Of a stretch of DNA of 64,000 nucleotides, positions 48,426 through 58,200 are shown one piece after another. The translations under genes and the position numbers were made by a program. The stretch lies in assembly GCF_013407765.1 (NCBI RefSeq), contig NZ_JACBZD010000002.1, forward strand, positions 1,126,001-1,190,000, read 5' to 3'. A model generated the notes under the pieces. It searched no databases. It was not told the origin of the DNA and saw only the letters and a list, made by a program, of their open reading frames with translations. The stretch comes from Allostreptomyces psammosilenae. GTDB lineage: Bacteria > Actinomycetota > Actinomycetes > Streptomycetales > Streptomycetaceae. Position 1 is the stretch's first letter, and every line of letters starts with the position of its first letter.

Positions 48426-49987
48426 CAGCGGGAACCTCCCAGGGGCAGGGTGGCCAGGACGCCCGGCAGCTGCTCCAGGTCGAGCCGGAGCAGCCCCACC
48501 CGGGACCGGTGCGCCAGCTCCTCCACGAGCCGGCTGGCGCCGTCGAGTTCGGTGTCGGTGCGGGCGCACACCCGCACGTGGGCGTCCAGCGCGACCGTGC
48601 CGGCTCCGGACTCGCTGTTGATGCCGGTGGTCCGGATGGTCAGGGAGAAGGCGGTGGCGAGGGTGGGCACGCCGGTGAGCGAGGCCACCAGCTCCGGCAT
48701 CACGGTGTCGTCGCCGTCGCCGGACAGGTGGGGCCAGCGGCTGATCCAGTAGGTGGTGTGCCGGCGGTCGTCGCACCGCCAGGTGCGACGGGTCTCCTGG
48801 GAGCGCCGGTGTCCGGTGGAGCCGCCGCGGGCCTGGCTCTGCCCGGCCATGGGGTTGACGCAGGCAGAGGTGGACAGCGCCGTGACGAGCTCGGTCTCGT
48901 CCAGCACCTTCGCGGAGAAGCCCTCGCCGATCAGCCGGCTCGCCAGCTGGTCGGCGGCGCGCTGCAGCGCGCGCTGGGCGCCCAGCACGCCGCCGCCGCG
49001 GGCGGTGACGGCTCCGGGGCACAGCTCCGGGTCCAGCCGGAGCGCGATCCAGGTCAGCCGGACGGCCGGGGCGCCGCCGGTCTGCTGCAGGGAACGGTAG
49101 GAGCGCGCGGCGAGGGAGTGCTCGGGCAGGTGCACGGCGGGCGCGGGCATGGTGTGCTGCACGATCTGCGCGGACGTCAGCACGATGTCGTCGATCCGCA
49201 GCGCGTCCCGCACCACGTGCATCGGCAGCGGCTGCTCCGCGCGGCGGGGGCGCAGCGGGGTGTCCGGGCCGCGCACCAGCACCACGGCGGTGAGGAAGGT
49301 GCCGTCGCCGATCATCCCGATCGTCCGGCGTTCCCGGTCGGTGTGCGGCTGCACGCGGAGCGAGGGGGCGCACTCCAGCACGGGAGCGAGCGCCGGGTCG
49401 ACGCCCTCCCAGGGGGCGCCCTGCTGCGCACGGCGCTGGCGGCGGCGGAAGGACAGTTGCAGGCGGAGCCAGTCGACCAGTCGGCGGCGCCGGATCCGGG
49501 CCACGGCGGCGACCAGCAGCAGCACCGCGGGCACCACCATCACCACGAGCATGACCTGGCTGATCGCCCAGCCGAGCAGCACGAGGGCGGCCGCCAGCTC
49601 CACCAGCACCAGCTGGTGGACGGCGACGGCCCCGACGCGTCCGGCCCGGGGCTGGATGCGGGGGGCGACCGAGAACTCGCCGCGGTCCCGGCGGCCACCG
49701 CCGGCGCCGCCGCCCCGGGCACGTCGGCCGCGGGCCGGGGCCCCGGGGCCGACCTGGCCGCCCGCCGGGGTCGGTCCGCCGCCGGCGGGGCCCCGCGCCG
49801 GGCCGTTGCCCTCCGGGCCGCGTCCGGCGGCGCGGCCGCGGTCCCGGCGGCCCCGGCTCCGGCCGTGGGAGCCGCCGGAGCCCCCGTTCGAGGTGGGCCC
49901 GCCGGCGGGGCCGGCGGGGGAGGCGGGGGAGGGGTAACCGCCCGGTGCTCCCGGTCGCGGGGCCCCCGCAGGCTGGCTGTATGTCAC
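48425..49987 (-). CDS. eccE: Type VII secretion protein EccE
   Basis: A 520-residue protein. A Gly/Arg/Pro-rich N-terminus (1-120) is followed by two membrane helices (LVLVELAAALVLLGWAI and VMLVVMVVPAVLLLVAAVA), then a basic stretch and a soluble domain with GTFLTAVVLVRG and TWRCDDRRHTTYWIS, as in streptomycete EccE. EccE is the peripheral part of the ESX inner-membrane complex. GTG at 49987 (MTYSQPAG) is chosen; the frame stays open 22 codons further to 50053. It is divergent from eccB. Confidence 0.88.
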   Translation of the reverse strand: MTYSQPAGAPRPGAPGGYPSPASPAGPAGGPTSNGGSGGSHGRSRGRRDRGRAAGRGPEGNGPARGPAGGGPTPAGGQVGPGAPARGRRARGGGAGGGRRDRGEFSVAPRIQPRAGRVGAVAVHQLVLVELAAALVLLGWAISQVMLVVMVVPAVLLLVAAVARIRRRRLVDWLRLQLSFRRRQRRAQQGAPWEGVDPALAPVLECAPSLRVQPHTDRERRTIGMIGDGTFLTAVVLVRGPDTPLRPRRAEQPLPMHVVRDALRIDDIVLTSAQIVQHTMPAPAVHLPEHSLAARSYRSLQQTGGAPAVRLTWIALRLDPELCPGAVTARGGGVLGAQRALQRAADQLASRLIGEGFSAKVLDETELVTALSTSACVNPMAGQSQARGGSTGHRRSQETRRTWRCDDRRHTTYWISRWPHLSGDGDDTVMPELVASLTGVPTLATAFSLTIRTTGINSESGAGTVALDAHVRVCARTDTELDGASRLVEELAHRSRVGLLRLDLEQLPGVLATLPLGGSR

Positions 49988-50655
49988 GTCTTCGCCCCCG
50001 AGTGCGTGTGGATTCGGGCCCGGACGCCTTCCGCCGGGTCCACCCGGATGCACGCCGGCCGCTGGCCGCCGCCCGGCTCAGGCTCGTGCACGTTCCGCAC
50101 ACGGTACCGGGTCCCCGCCGCGCCGCGGCACCGTCGGCGCGACAACCGTGTGCGCCCGCCCGGTGAGGTCACCGGGCGCGGCACGGCCGGTGCGGCGGGG
50201 GCTGGAGGGCGTCACCGCCGAGGGGGCGGCTGCAGGGCGACCTCTGTGATGGAAGTTGTCTGTGTGACGCCTGATGCTGCATGGGCCAGTGGGACCTGAG
50301 TAAACGTGTGGGGCGGATGGTTCCCGGAGCGCCTCTGGCCGCCCGGGGGCGCCTCGACCGCCGGGGCGTGCGCCGGCCGCCGGGACGCGCGGGGCGCGGG
50401 CGTCCGCCTCGCGTGGGGCGGGTGCGCGGCCGGGCGACGGGCGGGCGTCGGCACGGTGGGGGGACTGTGTCGCAGACCGGTACCAACAGGCATCCGGGGC
50501 CGGGGCTGACACCCGGACGAGGCGCTATCGTGCTGCGACGGGCGTGCGCCGCCCATTCAACCGTCAGCCGCACGGCGAGTCGCCGCGGTGGGACGGCGCG
50601 GCGGGCGCGGCGCGCCCGGTCGGCCGATCGGCAAAGCGGGGAGACGACACACACC
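49988..50655. other. Divergent control region between eccE and eccB
   Basis: A 668-bp gap, the longest in the window. A less GC-rich patch (50237-50310) probably holds promoter elements; TTGTCT at 50256-50261 is a possible -35. TATCGT at 50526-50531 with CTGACA at 50506-50511 is another weak pair for eccB. No reading frame in it looks like a gene. Confidence 0.35.
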
Positions 50656-52380
50656 ATGGCATCGCGCCGGGACCAACTCAACGCCTACACCTTCGCCCGC
50701 AAACGCTCGGTGGCGGCGTTCCTCCAGCCCAACCGCGGCGGGACGGACGAGACCGCGCCGCGTCCGCTGCGCGCGGTGGTGCCGAGCACGATCGTGGGCG
50801 TCCTGATCATGGCCGGCTTCGGGGCGTGGGGCCTGATCCGCCCCACCGCCCCGGCGAACTGGGACGACGGCAACAAGGTGATCGTGGGCTCGGACTCCAC
50901 CACGCGCTACGTGGTGCTGCCGGACGAGAACAGCACCGATCCGAACGCGCGGATGCTCCACCCGGTGCTGAACATGGCCTCCGCCAAGCTGCTGATCGGC
51001 GCGGACGGGGACTTCGACATCGTCCAGGTGCGCGAGTCGGAGCTGGGCAGCATCAAGCGCGGCCCCACCATCGGCATCCCGTGGGCGCCGGACAGTCTGC
51101 CCACCGCGGAGGAGGCGGCGCGCGCCAAGACCTGGGCGGTGTGCCAGCAGCCGCCGGAGGACGACCTCAACGCCATGCCGCAGCAGTACACCTACGTTCT
51201 GTCCGGCACGGAGGACCTGGCGGCGATCAACGGCCCGGAGCGGCAGAACCGCAGCTTCAGCCTGTACGTGATGGATCCGGACGACCAGGTGTACCTCATC
51301 TCCGCCGAGGGGATGCGCTACCAGCTGGTCGCCGACGACCAGGCGGAGCTGAACGCGCTGACCGCGTCGCTGTTCGGCCCGACCGCCGTGCCGCAGCGGG
51401 TGAGCCGGGAGTGGCTGAACACCCTGAACGCGGGCCCGGAGATCTACTTCCCGACCGTCGAGGGGGCCGGTGAGGAGGTCTCCTCCGAGCTGGAGCTGCC
51501 CGCGGAGTACCGCACCGTCGGCACGGTGCTGTACGACTCGACGGCCAGCGGCGGCCGGCAGCCCTACCTGGTGCTGCGTGACCGGGTGGCGCTGATCAGC
51601 CCGTTCATGGAGGCGCTGTGGCTGAACAGCCCGCAGGCGCTGGAGGAGGCGTACCAGCAGACCGGGAACCCGGTGGCCTACCCGGTGGCCGCGCAGATCA
51701 TCAACCAGGCGAACGCGGCGACCGCCGGGCAGGCGGAGCCTTTCGACGTGGAGCAGGCGTGGCCCCGGGAGCAGATCAACTGGGCCAACCGCTCCGGTCC
51801 GTCGGTGCAGAACCCGACCAACACGATCTGCAGCATCCTGGACCCGAACACCTCCCAGCCGCTCCCCGGCGCGGACGCCGCAGGTCAGGCGACCGACGGC
51901 TCCGGCTCCGCGGCGGCCCAGGGCGCGCCGGAGTACCGGATCGGGATCTGGGCCGGGACGGACCTGCCGATCCCGGTGGAGGACGAGATCAGCCGGGCGT
52001 ACGTCTCGATCAACACCGGGCTGCTGTACCGGGAGGTGTCCGGGGACGCGGCCCAGCCGGACGGGCAGGAGGCCGCCGCCGAGGGTGACACCGTCTCCGG
52101 GAACCTCTACCTGATCACCGACACGGGCCTGCGCTACGGCGTTCCGGTCTCCGGCGCGAACCAGGATCCCAGCGCCGCCCCGCAGGATGGCGAGGCACAA
52201 CAGGAGGGGGCGCAGGACGGGGCGCAGGAGGGCGCGCCGACGCAGGAGGCGGGGGCCAAGGACCGGCTCGGTTACACCTCCATCGCCGAGCCCGTGCCGG
52301 TGCCCCAGGCGTGGTCGGAGTTCCTGGCGAAGGGCCCCGTCCTCGACCCGGAGGCCGCGGCGCGCCCGCAGGGCTCCTGA
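50656..52380 (+). CDS. eccB: Type VII secretion protein EccB
   Basis: A 574-residue single-pass membrane protein starting ASRRDQLNAYTFARKR, the family hallmark. The helix STIVGVLIMAGFGAWGLI is near residues 48-65 and a large extracellular repeat domain follows. Two cysteines (WAVCQQPP and TNTICSIL) probably form the conserved disulfide. A Gln/Glu/Ala-rich insertion lies near residues 510-535. EccB forms the periplasmic-side core of the ESX complex. It ends at a 14-bp hairpin (52394-52435). Confidence 0.94.
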   Translation: MASRRDQLNAYTFARKRSVAAFLQPNRGGTDETAPRPLRAVVPSTIVGVLIMAGFGAWGLIRPTAPANWDDGNKVIVGSDSTTRYVVLPDENSTDPNARMLHPVLNMASAKLLIGADGDFDIVQVRESELGSIKRGPTIGIPWAPDSLPTAEEAARAKTWAVCQQPPEDDLNAMPQQYTYVLSGTEDLAAINGPERQNRSFSLYVMDPDDQVYLISAEGMRYQLVADDQAELNALTASLFGPTAVPQRVSREWLNTLNAGPEIYFPTVEGAGEEVSSELELPAEYRTVGTVLYDSTASGGRQPYLVLRDRVALISPFMEALWLNSPQALEEAYQQTGNPVAYPVAAQIINQANAATAGQAEPFDVEQAWPREQINWANRSGPSVQNPTNTICSILDPNTSQPLPGADAAGQATDGSGSAAAQGAPEYRIGIWAGTDLPIPVEDEISRAYVSINTGLLYREVSGDAAQPDGQEAAAEGDTVSGNLYLITDTGLRYGVPVSGANQDPSAAPQDGEAQQEGAQDGAQEGAPTQEAGAKDRLGYTSIAEPVPVPQAWSEFLAKGPVLDPEAAARPQGS

Positions 52381-52393
52381 CGCCACGTCCGCC

Positions 52394-52435
52394 CCGCGCG
52401 GCCGGCGCCCCGGGCGGGCGACGCCGGCCGCGCGG
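52394..52435 (+). terminator. 14-bp hairpin terminator after eccB
   Basis: CCGCGCGGCCGGCG (52394-52407) is the exact reverse complement of CGCCGGCCGCGCGG (52422-52435), with a 14-base loop, 13 bases after the eccB stop. It separates eccB from the esxBA transcript. Confidence 0.75.
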
Positions 52436-52550
52436 GACGCCGGCCGGCCGTCCGGGGCGTGGAGCGAAGGCGTCCGGATCCCGGGCAGTTGACAGGCGGC
52501 CAGTCACGATGCCCAATGTCGTGGCTTCGTAACCGAAAAGCCCCGTCCCC

Positions 52551-52580
52551 TTGGGGCCCGATGTCGGCGGACGCTACAGT
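52551..52580 (+). promoter_or_regulatory. Candidate esxBA promoter
   Basis: TTGGGG (52551-52556) and TACAGT (52575-52580) are separated by 18 bp in a stretch less GC-rich than its neighbours, giving a leader of about 90 bases before esxB. The -35 overlaps the palindrome CCCCTTGGGG. A separate TTGACA at 52489-52494 has no partner -10. Confidence 0.45.
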
Positions 52581-52675
52581 CGTTCACAGCATCACGACGC
52601 GTGGTGCCGATCGGTCGGGTCCCGCGAAGTGACTGGAGGGCCGATCTCACGTACGGACATGGGGGACGGTGAATC

Positions 52676-52990
52676 ATGGCCGGAATGGTCGAGGTAACCG
52701 ACGAGGAACTCCGGGCGCTCGCCACCAGGATCGGCAACGTCGTGGAGTCGGTGCGTTCGGAGCTCAGCACGCTGGAGAACAAGCTCTCCGACGTGTCCAG
52801 CGCCTGGACGGGTCAGGCCGCGACGGCCTACCAGAACCTGCGCGAGCAGTGGAACACCGAAGCCAACGACATCTTCCGGACGCTGGGTGAGATCCGCGAG
52901 GCGGTCGAGCAGACCGAGGCGACCTACGTGGCCTCGGACCAGGACCAGCAGTCCAGCTTCAGCCGCATCCAGAGCGTGATGCGCGGCTGA
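52676..52990 (+). CDS. esxB: WXG100 family secreted protein EsxB
   Basis: A 104-residue helical hairpin protein with the W-x-G turn at AWTGQAATAYQ and a C-terminal Y-x3-D export motif (YVASD) near residue 83. The length and the two long amphipathic helices are standard for ESX substrates. It precedes a second WXG100 gene with a 63-bp gap; the two products normally form a heterodimer. ATG at 52676 is used. Which of the pair is called A or B follows streptomycete usage and is a naming choice. Confidence 0.92.
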   Translation: MAGMVEVTDEELRALATRIGNVVESVRSELSTLENKLSDVSSAWTGQAATAYQNLREQWNTEANDIFRTLGEIREAVEQTEATYVASDQDQQSSFSRIQSVMRG

Positions 52991-53053
52991 CCTGCCGCCT
53001 GACGACGCGCGCACCGCACATCCAACCCGTCCTTTCCACTCGAGGGGGATTCC

Positions 53054-53347
53054 ATGAGCGGACCGATGAAGGTCACTTTCGGCCGGCTGGAGCAGGCCGC
53101 CGAGGAGACCAGGACTGCCGCCACCAACATCAGCACCCAGCTGGACGACCTGAAGGCCGCCGTCAACCGGGTCGCCCAGACCTGGACCGGTGACGCCCAG
53201 ACGGCCTACAACCAGCGCCAGGAGGAGTGGAACCAGTCCGCCCAGGCGCTGAACGAGGTCCTCCAGGCCATCGAGCAGAACCTGCGTCAGGCCGCGGAGA
53301 ACTACCGCACCACGGAGAACCAGATCGCCAACGTCTGGCGCGGCTGA
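53054..53347 (+). CDS. esxA: WXG100 family secreted protein EsxA
   Basis: A 97-residue WXG100 protein with the turn TWTGDAQTAYN and the export-like motif Y-x3-E (YRTTE) near residue 84. GAGGGGGA lies 8 bases before the ATG at 53054. It is the heterodimer partner of the upstream EsxB and is followed by mycP. In S. coelicolor the EsxA/EsxB pair is secreted by type VII secretion and affects sporulation. Confidence 0.92.
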   Translation: MSGPMKVTFGRLEQAAEETRTAATNISTQLDDLKAAVNRVAQTWTGDAQTAYNQRQEEWNQSAQALNEVLQAIEQNLRQAAENYRTTENQIANVWRG

Positions 53348-53468
53348 GCAGGCGCCGGCACTCCAGGCGTCGCGGCCGCATCCGCCGCCGACGCAACGCC
53401 GGTCCGCGCCCGGCCGCCCCTCGTGATGGGCGCCCAGGCGCGGACCTTCGCGTTTCTCCCCCAGGGGC

Positions 53469-54851
53469 GTGACCCGGATGCTGGCCCGCCCCCTCCGTTC
53501 CCGTCCCGACGAAGGAAGAGCGGCCCCGTTGCTCCCGCGTCCGCACCCCGACCGCACCCCGTCCGCGCCCGCGGGGCGCCGTCTCGCCGCCCTGGTGTCC
53601 GCCGCCGCCCTGGTGATGCTCGGTGCCGCCGCCCCGGCCGCCGCCTCGACCGGTGACCGGGCCGGAGCAGACGGCGCGGTTCCGACCCGCATCATCCCCC
53701 CGGTGGAGACGGCCGCCACCAGCCAGCAGTGCACCTTCCCCGCCGAGCCCATCCAGGGCACCCCGTGGACCATCCAACGGTTGCTGCTCCAGCAGATGTG
53801 GGCCACCACCCGGGGCGAGGGCGTCACCGTCGCGGTGATCGACACCGGGGTGGACGCCAGCCACCCGCAGCTGGCCGGCGCGGTGGAGCGGGGCAGGGAC
53901 CTGATCGAGAACAAGGACGACGGCCGCTTCGACGACGTCGGCCACGGAACCAAGGTCGCCGGCATCATCGCCGCGCGGGAGAGCGACGACACCGGCTTCG
54001 TCGGCATCGCGCCGGGCGCCACCATCCTGCCGATCCGCCAGAACGACGGCACCGGTCAGGGCGAGGGCGAGGACGGCAAGGACCACGGCACCGCCGAGAG
54101 CCTCGCCAGGGCCATCCGCTACGCCGTCGAGCAGGGCGCCGACGTCATCAACATCTCCCAGGACACTGCGGACGGGACCAACCCGCCGGTCCTGGCGGAG
54201 GCGGTGGCCGACGCCGTCGCCGAGGACGTGGTGGTGGTCGCCTCCGCCGGCAACAACGGGGCGGACGGGCAGGCCCGCACCACCTACCCGGCCGCCTACC
54301 CGGGCGTCATCGCGGTCGGCTCCTCCGACCGCAACAACGAGCGTTCGGTGTTCTCCCAGGCCGGCGAGTTCGTGGACGTGGTCGCCCCTGGCGAGGACGT
54401 GGTCTCCACCGTGCCCAGGGGCGGCCACTGCGTGGACGTCGGCACCAGCTTCTCCGCGCCGTACGTCTCCGGCGTCGCGGCCCTGCTGCGCGCCAAGTAC
54501 CCGGACTGGAGCGCCGAGGAGATCGCCGCCTGGATGGCGCAGACCGCCCAGCGCTCCGACCGCGACCACAACCAGTTCGTCGGCTGGGGCGTGGTGGACC
54601 CGGTGAAGGCGCTCACCGGCAACGCGGAGCCGATCAGCGAGCCGGTCCCGGACGTCCTGCCGTCCGGAGCCGCCGACATCGTGCCGGCCCGGATGGTGCT
54701 GGGGGAGACCCCGGAGGACCGGATGCGGCGCAACGCGGTGTACACGGTCGCCGCCGGAGCCATGCTGGTGATCGTGATCTCCGGCACCGCCGTCGTCCTG
54801 CGGGACCGCCGGAAGGCGGGCGCGGCGCCGCCGCCCCCCGCCGGCGTCTGA
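53469..54851 (+). CDS. mycP: Type VII secretion-associated serine protease mycosin
   Basis: A 460-residue subtilase anchored by a C-terminal helix (about 422-442, AGAMLVIVISGTAVVL). The catalytic triad is D125 (AVIDTGVD), H159 (GHGTKVAG) and S327 (GTSFSAPYVSG), with the oxyanion asparagine in ASAGNNGA. An N-terminal signal sequence lies at about 38-59. Mycosins stabilise the ESX complex and process some substrates. GTG at 53469 is the start. It follows esxA and converges on eccC; hairpins lie between. Confidence 0.94.
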   Translation: MTRMLARPLRSRPDEGRAAPLLPRPHPDRTPSAPAGRRLAALVSAAALVMLGAAAPAAASTGDRAGADGAVPTRIIPPVETAATSQQCTFPAEPIQGTPWTIQRLLLQQMWATTRGEGVTVAVIDTGVDASHPQLAGAVERGRDLIENKDDGRFDDVGHGTKVAGIIAARESDDTGFVGIAPGATILPIRQNDGTGQGEGEDGKDHGTAESLARAIRYAVEQGADVINISQDTADGTNPPVLAEAVADAVAEDVVVVASAGNNGADGQARTTYPAAYPGVIAVGSSDRNNERSVFSQAGEFVDVVAPGEDVVSTVPRGGHCVDVGTSFSAPYVSGVAALLRAKYPDWSAEEIAAWMAQTAQRSDRDHNQFVGWGVVDPVKALTGNAEPISEPVPDVLPSGAADIVPARMVLGETPEDRMRRNAVYTVAAGAMLVIVISGTAVVLRDRRKAGAAPPPPAGV

Positions 54852-54892
54852 CGCTCAGCGGACTTCCCCAGGGCGCCCGCCGCCCCCAACCG

Positions 54893-54935
54893 AGACGTCG
54901 GGGCCCCGGTCATAGCGACCGGGGCCCCGACGTCT
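54893..54935. terminator. 19-bp hairpin between convergent mycP and eccC
   Basis: AGACGTCGGGGCCCCGGTC (54893-54911) pairs perfectly with GACCGGGGCCCCGACGTCT (54917-54935) with only a 5-base ATAGC loop, 41 bases after mycP. It is the strongest stem in the window and would work in both directions. Confidence 0.85.
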
Positions 54936-55098
54936 GTCACGGCCCCACCCCGCCCCGTCACGCGCTGCCGCGCCCTCGTCACGCCCGCCCCGGCCCGAGG
55001 CGGCCACCGGGCCCGCACGGAGTTCCCGACGCGCCCGACGTGGCCCCACCGGCGCCGCGTCAGCCGGGCGCGAGACGGACGGCCCCGGGAACGCCGCA

Positions 55099-55135
55099 GC
55101 CCCCGTGGGGCCGCACGGGGCGGCCCCTCGGGGGC
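55099..55135. terminator. Second hairpin between mycP and eccC
   Basis: GCCCCCGTGGGGCCGC (55099-55114) pairs with GCGGCCCCTCGGGGGC (55120-55135) with one T-T mismatch and a 5-base loop, 81 bases beyond the eccC stop. It is likely the eccC terminator. The rest of the 54852-55216 interval shows no gene. Confidence 0.65.
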
Positions 55136-55216
55136 TGGAGGCGGGAACGGGCCCCGAGGGGCACCGGTGCCGCGCGCGGGCGGGGCGGGCGCGCTCCGGC
55201 GCCCGCCCCGCACCCG

Positions 55217-58200
55217 TCAGCGCGGCGGCAGCCAGGCCGTCTGCACCAGGCGGTTGCCGCCACGCCGCGCGACGTACACGCCGCGGCCCGGCGGGCGCGG
55301 CTGCGCCCGCACGTTGCCGAGCAGCGCACCCTCGTCCCGGTCACCGGAGAGCACCACGCCCTGCACGCCGAGCTCCTTCAGCCGCTGCATGATCGGCTCG
55401 AACATGGCCCGGCCGGCGCCACCGGTCCGCCGGGCCAGCACCAGGTGCAGGCCCACGTCCTTGGCGAACGGCAGGATGTCCACCAGCGGCGACAGCGGGT
55501 TCCCGGAGGAGGTCGCCACCAGGTCGTAGTCGTCGATCACGTAGAAGATCTCCGGCCCGCGCCACCAGCTGCGGTTGCGCAGCTGCTCCTGGGTAACGTC
55601 CGGACCGGGGATCCGCTCCTCGAAGACCACCTTGGCGTCGGTGACGAACTGCGACAGCGCCGGCTGCGCGGCGGCGTAGCTGAGCAGGTACTCGTCCGGT
55701 ACCACGCCCAGCGAGGCGCGGCGGTAGTCGCCCAGGATGATCTGGGCCTGCGCCGGCGTGTAGCGGTCCATGATGCCGTGCATCAGCACCCGCAACAGGG
55801 CCGTCTTGCCCGACTCGCTGTCGCCGAACACCACGAAGTGCGGGTCCGTCACGAAGTCGACGTACACCGGCGCCAGCTCGGTCTCGTCCACGCCGAACGG
55901 GATGCCCAGCTCGGGGCGCTCGGCGATCTTCGGCAGCCGGTCGTGCGGCAGCAGCTCCGGCAGCATCCGCACCCGCGGCGCCCGCGGCCCGGCCCAGGAC
56001 TCCGCGGAGCGGGCCACCAGCGCGGCCACTCCCTCGGAGACGTCGGAGGCGTCCTGCACCCCGTCGATCCGCGGCAGCGCGGCCAGGAAGTGCAGCTTGT
56101 CCGCGGACAGGCCGCGACCCGGCGCCCCCTGCGGGACGGTGCGGGCCACCTTGCGGTCGATCTCCGACTCCACCGGGTCACCGAGACGCAGCTCGATGCG
56201 CGTCTGGATCTGGTCCTTCAGGGAGGGCCGCACCTCCGCGTAGCGGGAGATGGACAGCACCACGTGCACGCCGAAGCCGAGGCCGCGGGTGGCGATGTCG
56301 GTCACCACCGGCTCGAAGTCCTCGAAGTCCTGCCGCAGCGTCATCCAGCCGTCGACGACCAGGAACACGTCGCCCCACGGCTCCTGGGGCAGCCGGCCCT
56401 CGGCCCGCATCCGGCGGAAGGTGTTCATCGAGTCGATGCCCTGCGAGCGGAACAGCTCCTCGCGCCGGGACAGCACCCCGTGCACCTCGCTGATCAGCCG
56501 GCGCACCATCTCCACGTCCATCCGGGAGGCGACGCCGCCGACGTGCGGCAGGTTCTGCAGCGACAGCAGGCCGCCACCGCCGAAGTCCAGGCAGTAGAAC
56601 TGGGCCTCGGCCGGGGTGTGGGTGAGGGCGAACGAACCGATCAGGGTGCGCAGCAGGGTGGACTTGCCGGACTGCGGACCGCCGATGATCAGGGCGTGGC
56701 CGGCGGCGCCGGAGAAGTCCCGGTACATCACGTCGCGGCGCTGCTCGAACGGCTTGTCGACGATGCCCAGCGGCACCACCAGGCGGCCGGAGGCCGGGTA
56801 GTCGGCGGCGGCCAGGCCTCGGTTCGGCGTCGGGGCGATGCCCGGCAGCAGGTGGTCCAGGGTCGGCGGCTCGTTCAGCGGCGGCAGCCACACCTGGTGC
56901 GCCGGCGGTCCCTGGCCCTGCAGCCGGCTGACGATCACGTCGAGCACGGTGTCGGCCAGCGAGGAGTCCTGGGCCTCCGCCACCGCGACCGGCTCCGCCG
57001 GCTGCTGCACCGGCGCGGGGCGCGCCACCGGCGCCGCGGTGAACAGGACCGGAGCCCGCCGGTCCACCTGGGCGACCGGGCCGCTGCCGGCCTCCCGGTA
57101 GGGGCCGGAGACGTAGGCGGCCTTGAACCGCACCAGGGTGTCGGTGTCGAACTTCAGGTAGCCGGATCCGGGCACGGACGGCAGGTGGTAGGCGTCGGGG
57201 GCGCCGATCGCCGCCCGGGACTCCGCGGCCGAGAAGGTGCGCAGACCGATCCGGTAGGACAGGTAGGTGTCCAGGCCGCGCAGCCGGCCCTCCTCCAGGC
57301 GCTGCGAGGCCAGCAGCAGGTGCACGCCCAGCGACCGGCCGATGCGGCCGATCTGGATGAACATGTCGATGAACTCGGGCTTGGCGGTGAGCAGCTCGCT
57401 GAACTCGTCGATGATGATCACCAGCGAGGGCAGTGGCTCCAGCGGCGCGCCGGCGGCGCGGGCCCGCTCGTAGTCGTGGATGTTGGCGTAGTTGCCGGCC
57501 GCCCGCAGCAGCTCCTGCCGGCGGGTCAGCTCACCGGTGATCGAGTCGCGCATGCGGTCGACGAGGGTGAGGTCGTCGGCCAGGTTGGTGATGACCGCGG
57601 CCACGTGCGGCATGTCCGCCATGCCGGCGAAGGTCGCGCCGCCCTTGAAGTCGGCGAGCACGAAGTTCAGCGTCTCGGAGGAGTGGGTCATCGCCAGGCC
57701 CAGCACGAGCGTGCGCAGCAGCTCGGACTTGCCGGAACCGGTGGCGCCGACGCACAGGCCGTGCGGGCCCATGCCCTCCTGCGAGGCCTCCTTGAGGTCC
57801 AGCATGACCGGCTCGCCGTTCTCGCCCACGCCGATCGGGACGCGGAGCCGGTCGTGCGGCAGCCGGGGCCGCCAGGTGCGGGAGACGTCGACGGCCGCCG
57901 CGTCGCCCACCCCCATCAGGTCGGTGAACTCCAGGTTGGCCAGCAGCGGCTCGTCCTCCTCGGTGGCGGACAGCCGCAGCGGGGCCAGCTGGCGGGCCAG
58001 CGCCTCGGCCTGGACCGGAGTCAGCTCGTCCGGCACGCCGGTGTAGACGGTGCCGGTGGCCGACATCAGCCGCAGCACACCGGGCTCCAGGTCCACGGTG
58101 AGGCCGCCGCGCGGCTCGCCGCCCTCACCGGGCAGCAGCTCCACCACGGTCACGCCCTGCAGTCCCTCGGCGCCGGCCAGCAGGGAGTCCGCCGGCACGA

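Noticed and set aside
52489-52494. TTGACA as the esxB -35 box
   Set aside because: No -10-like hexamer lies 16-19 bp downstream; the pair at 52551-52580 fits better.
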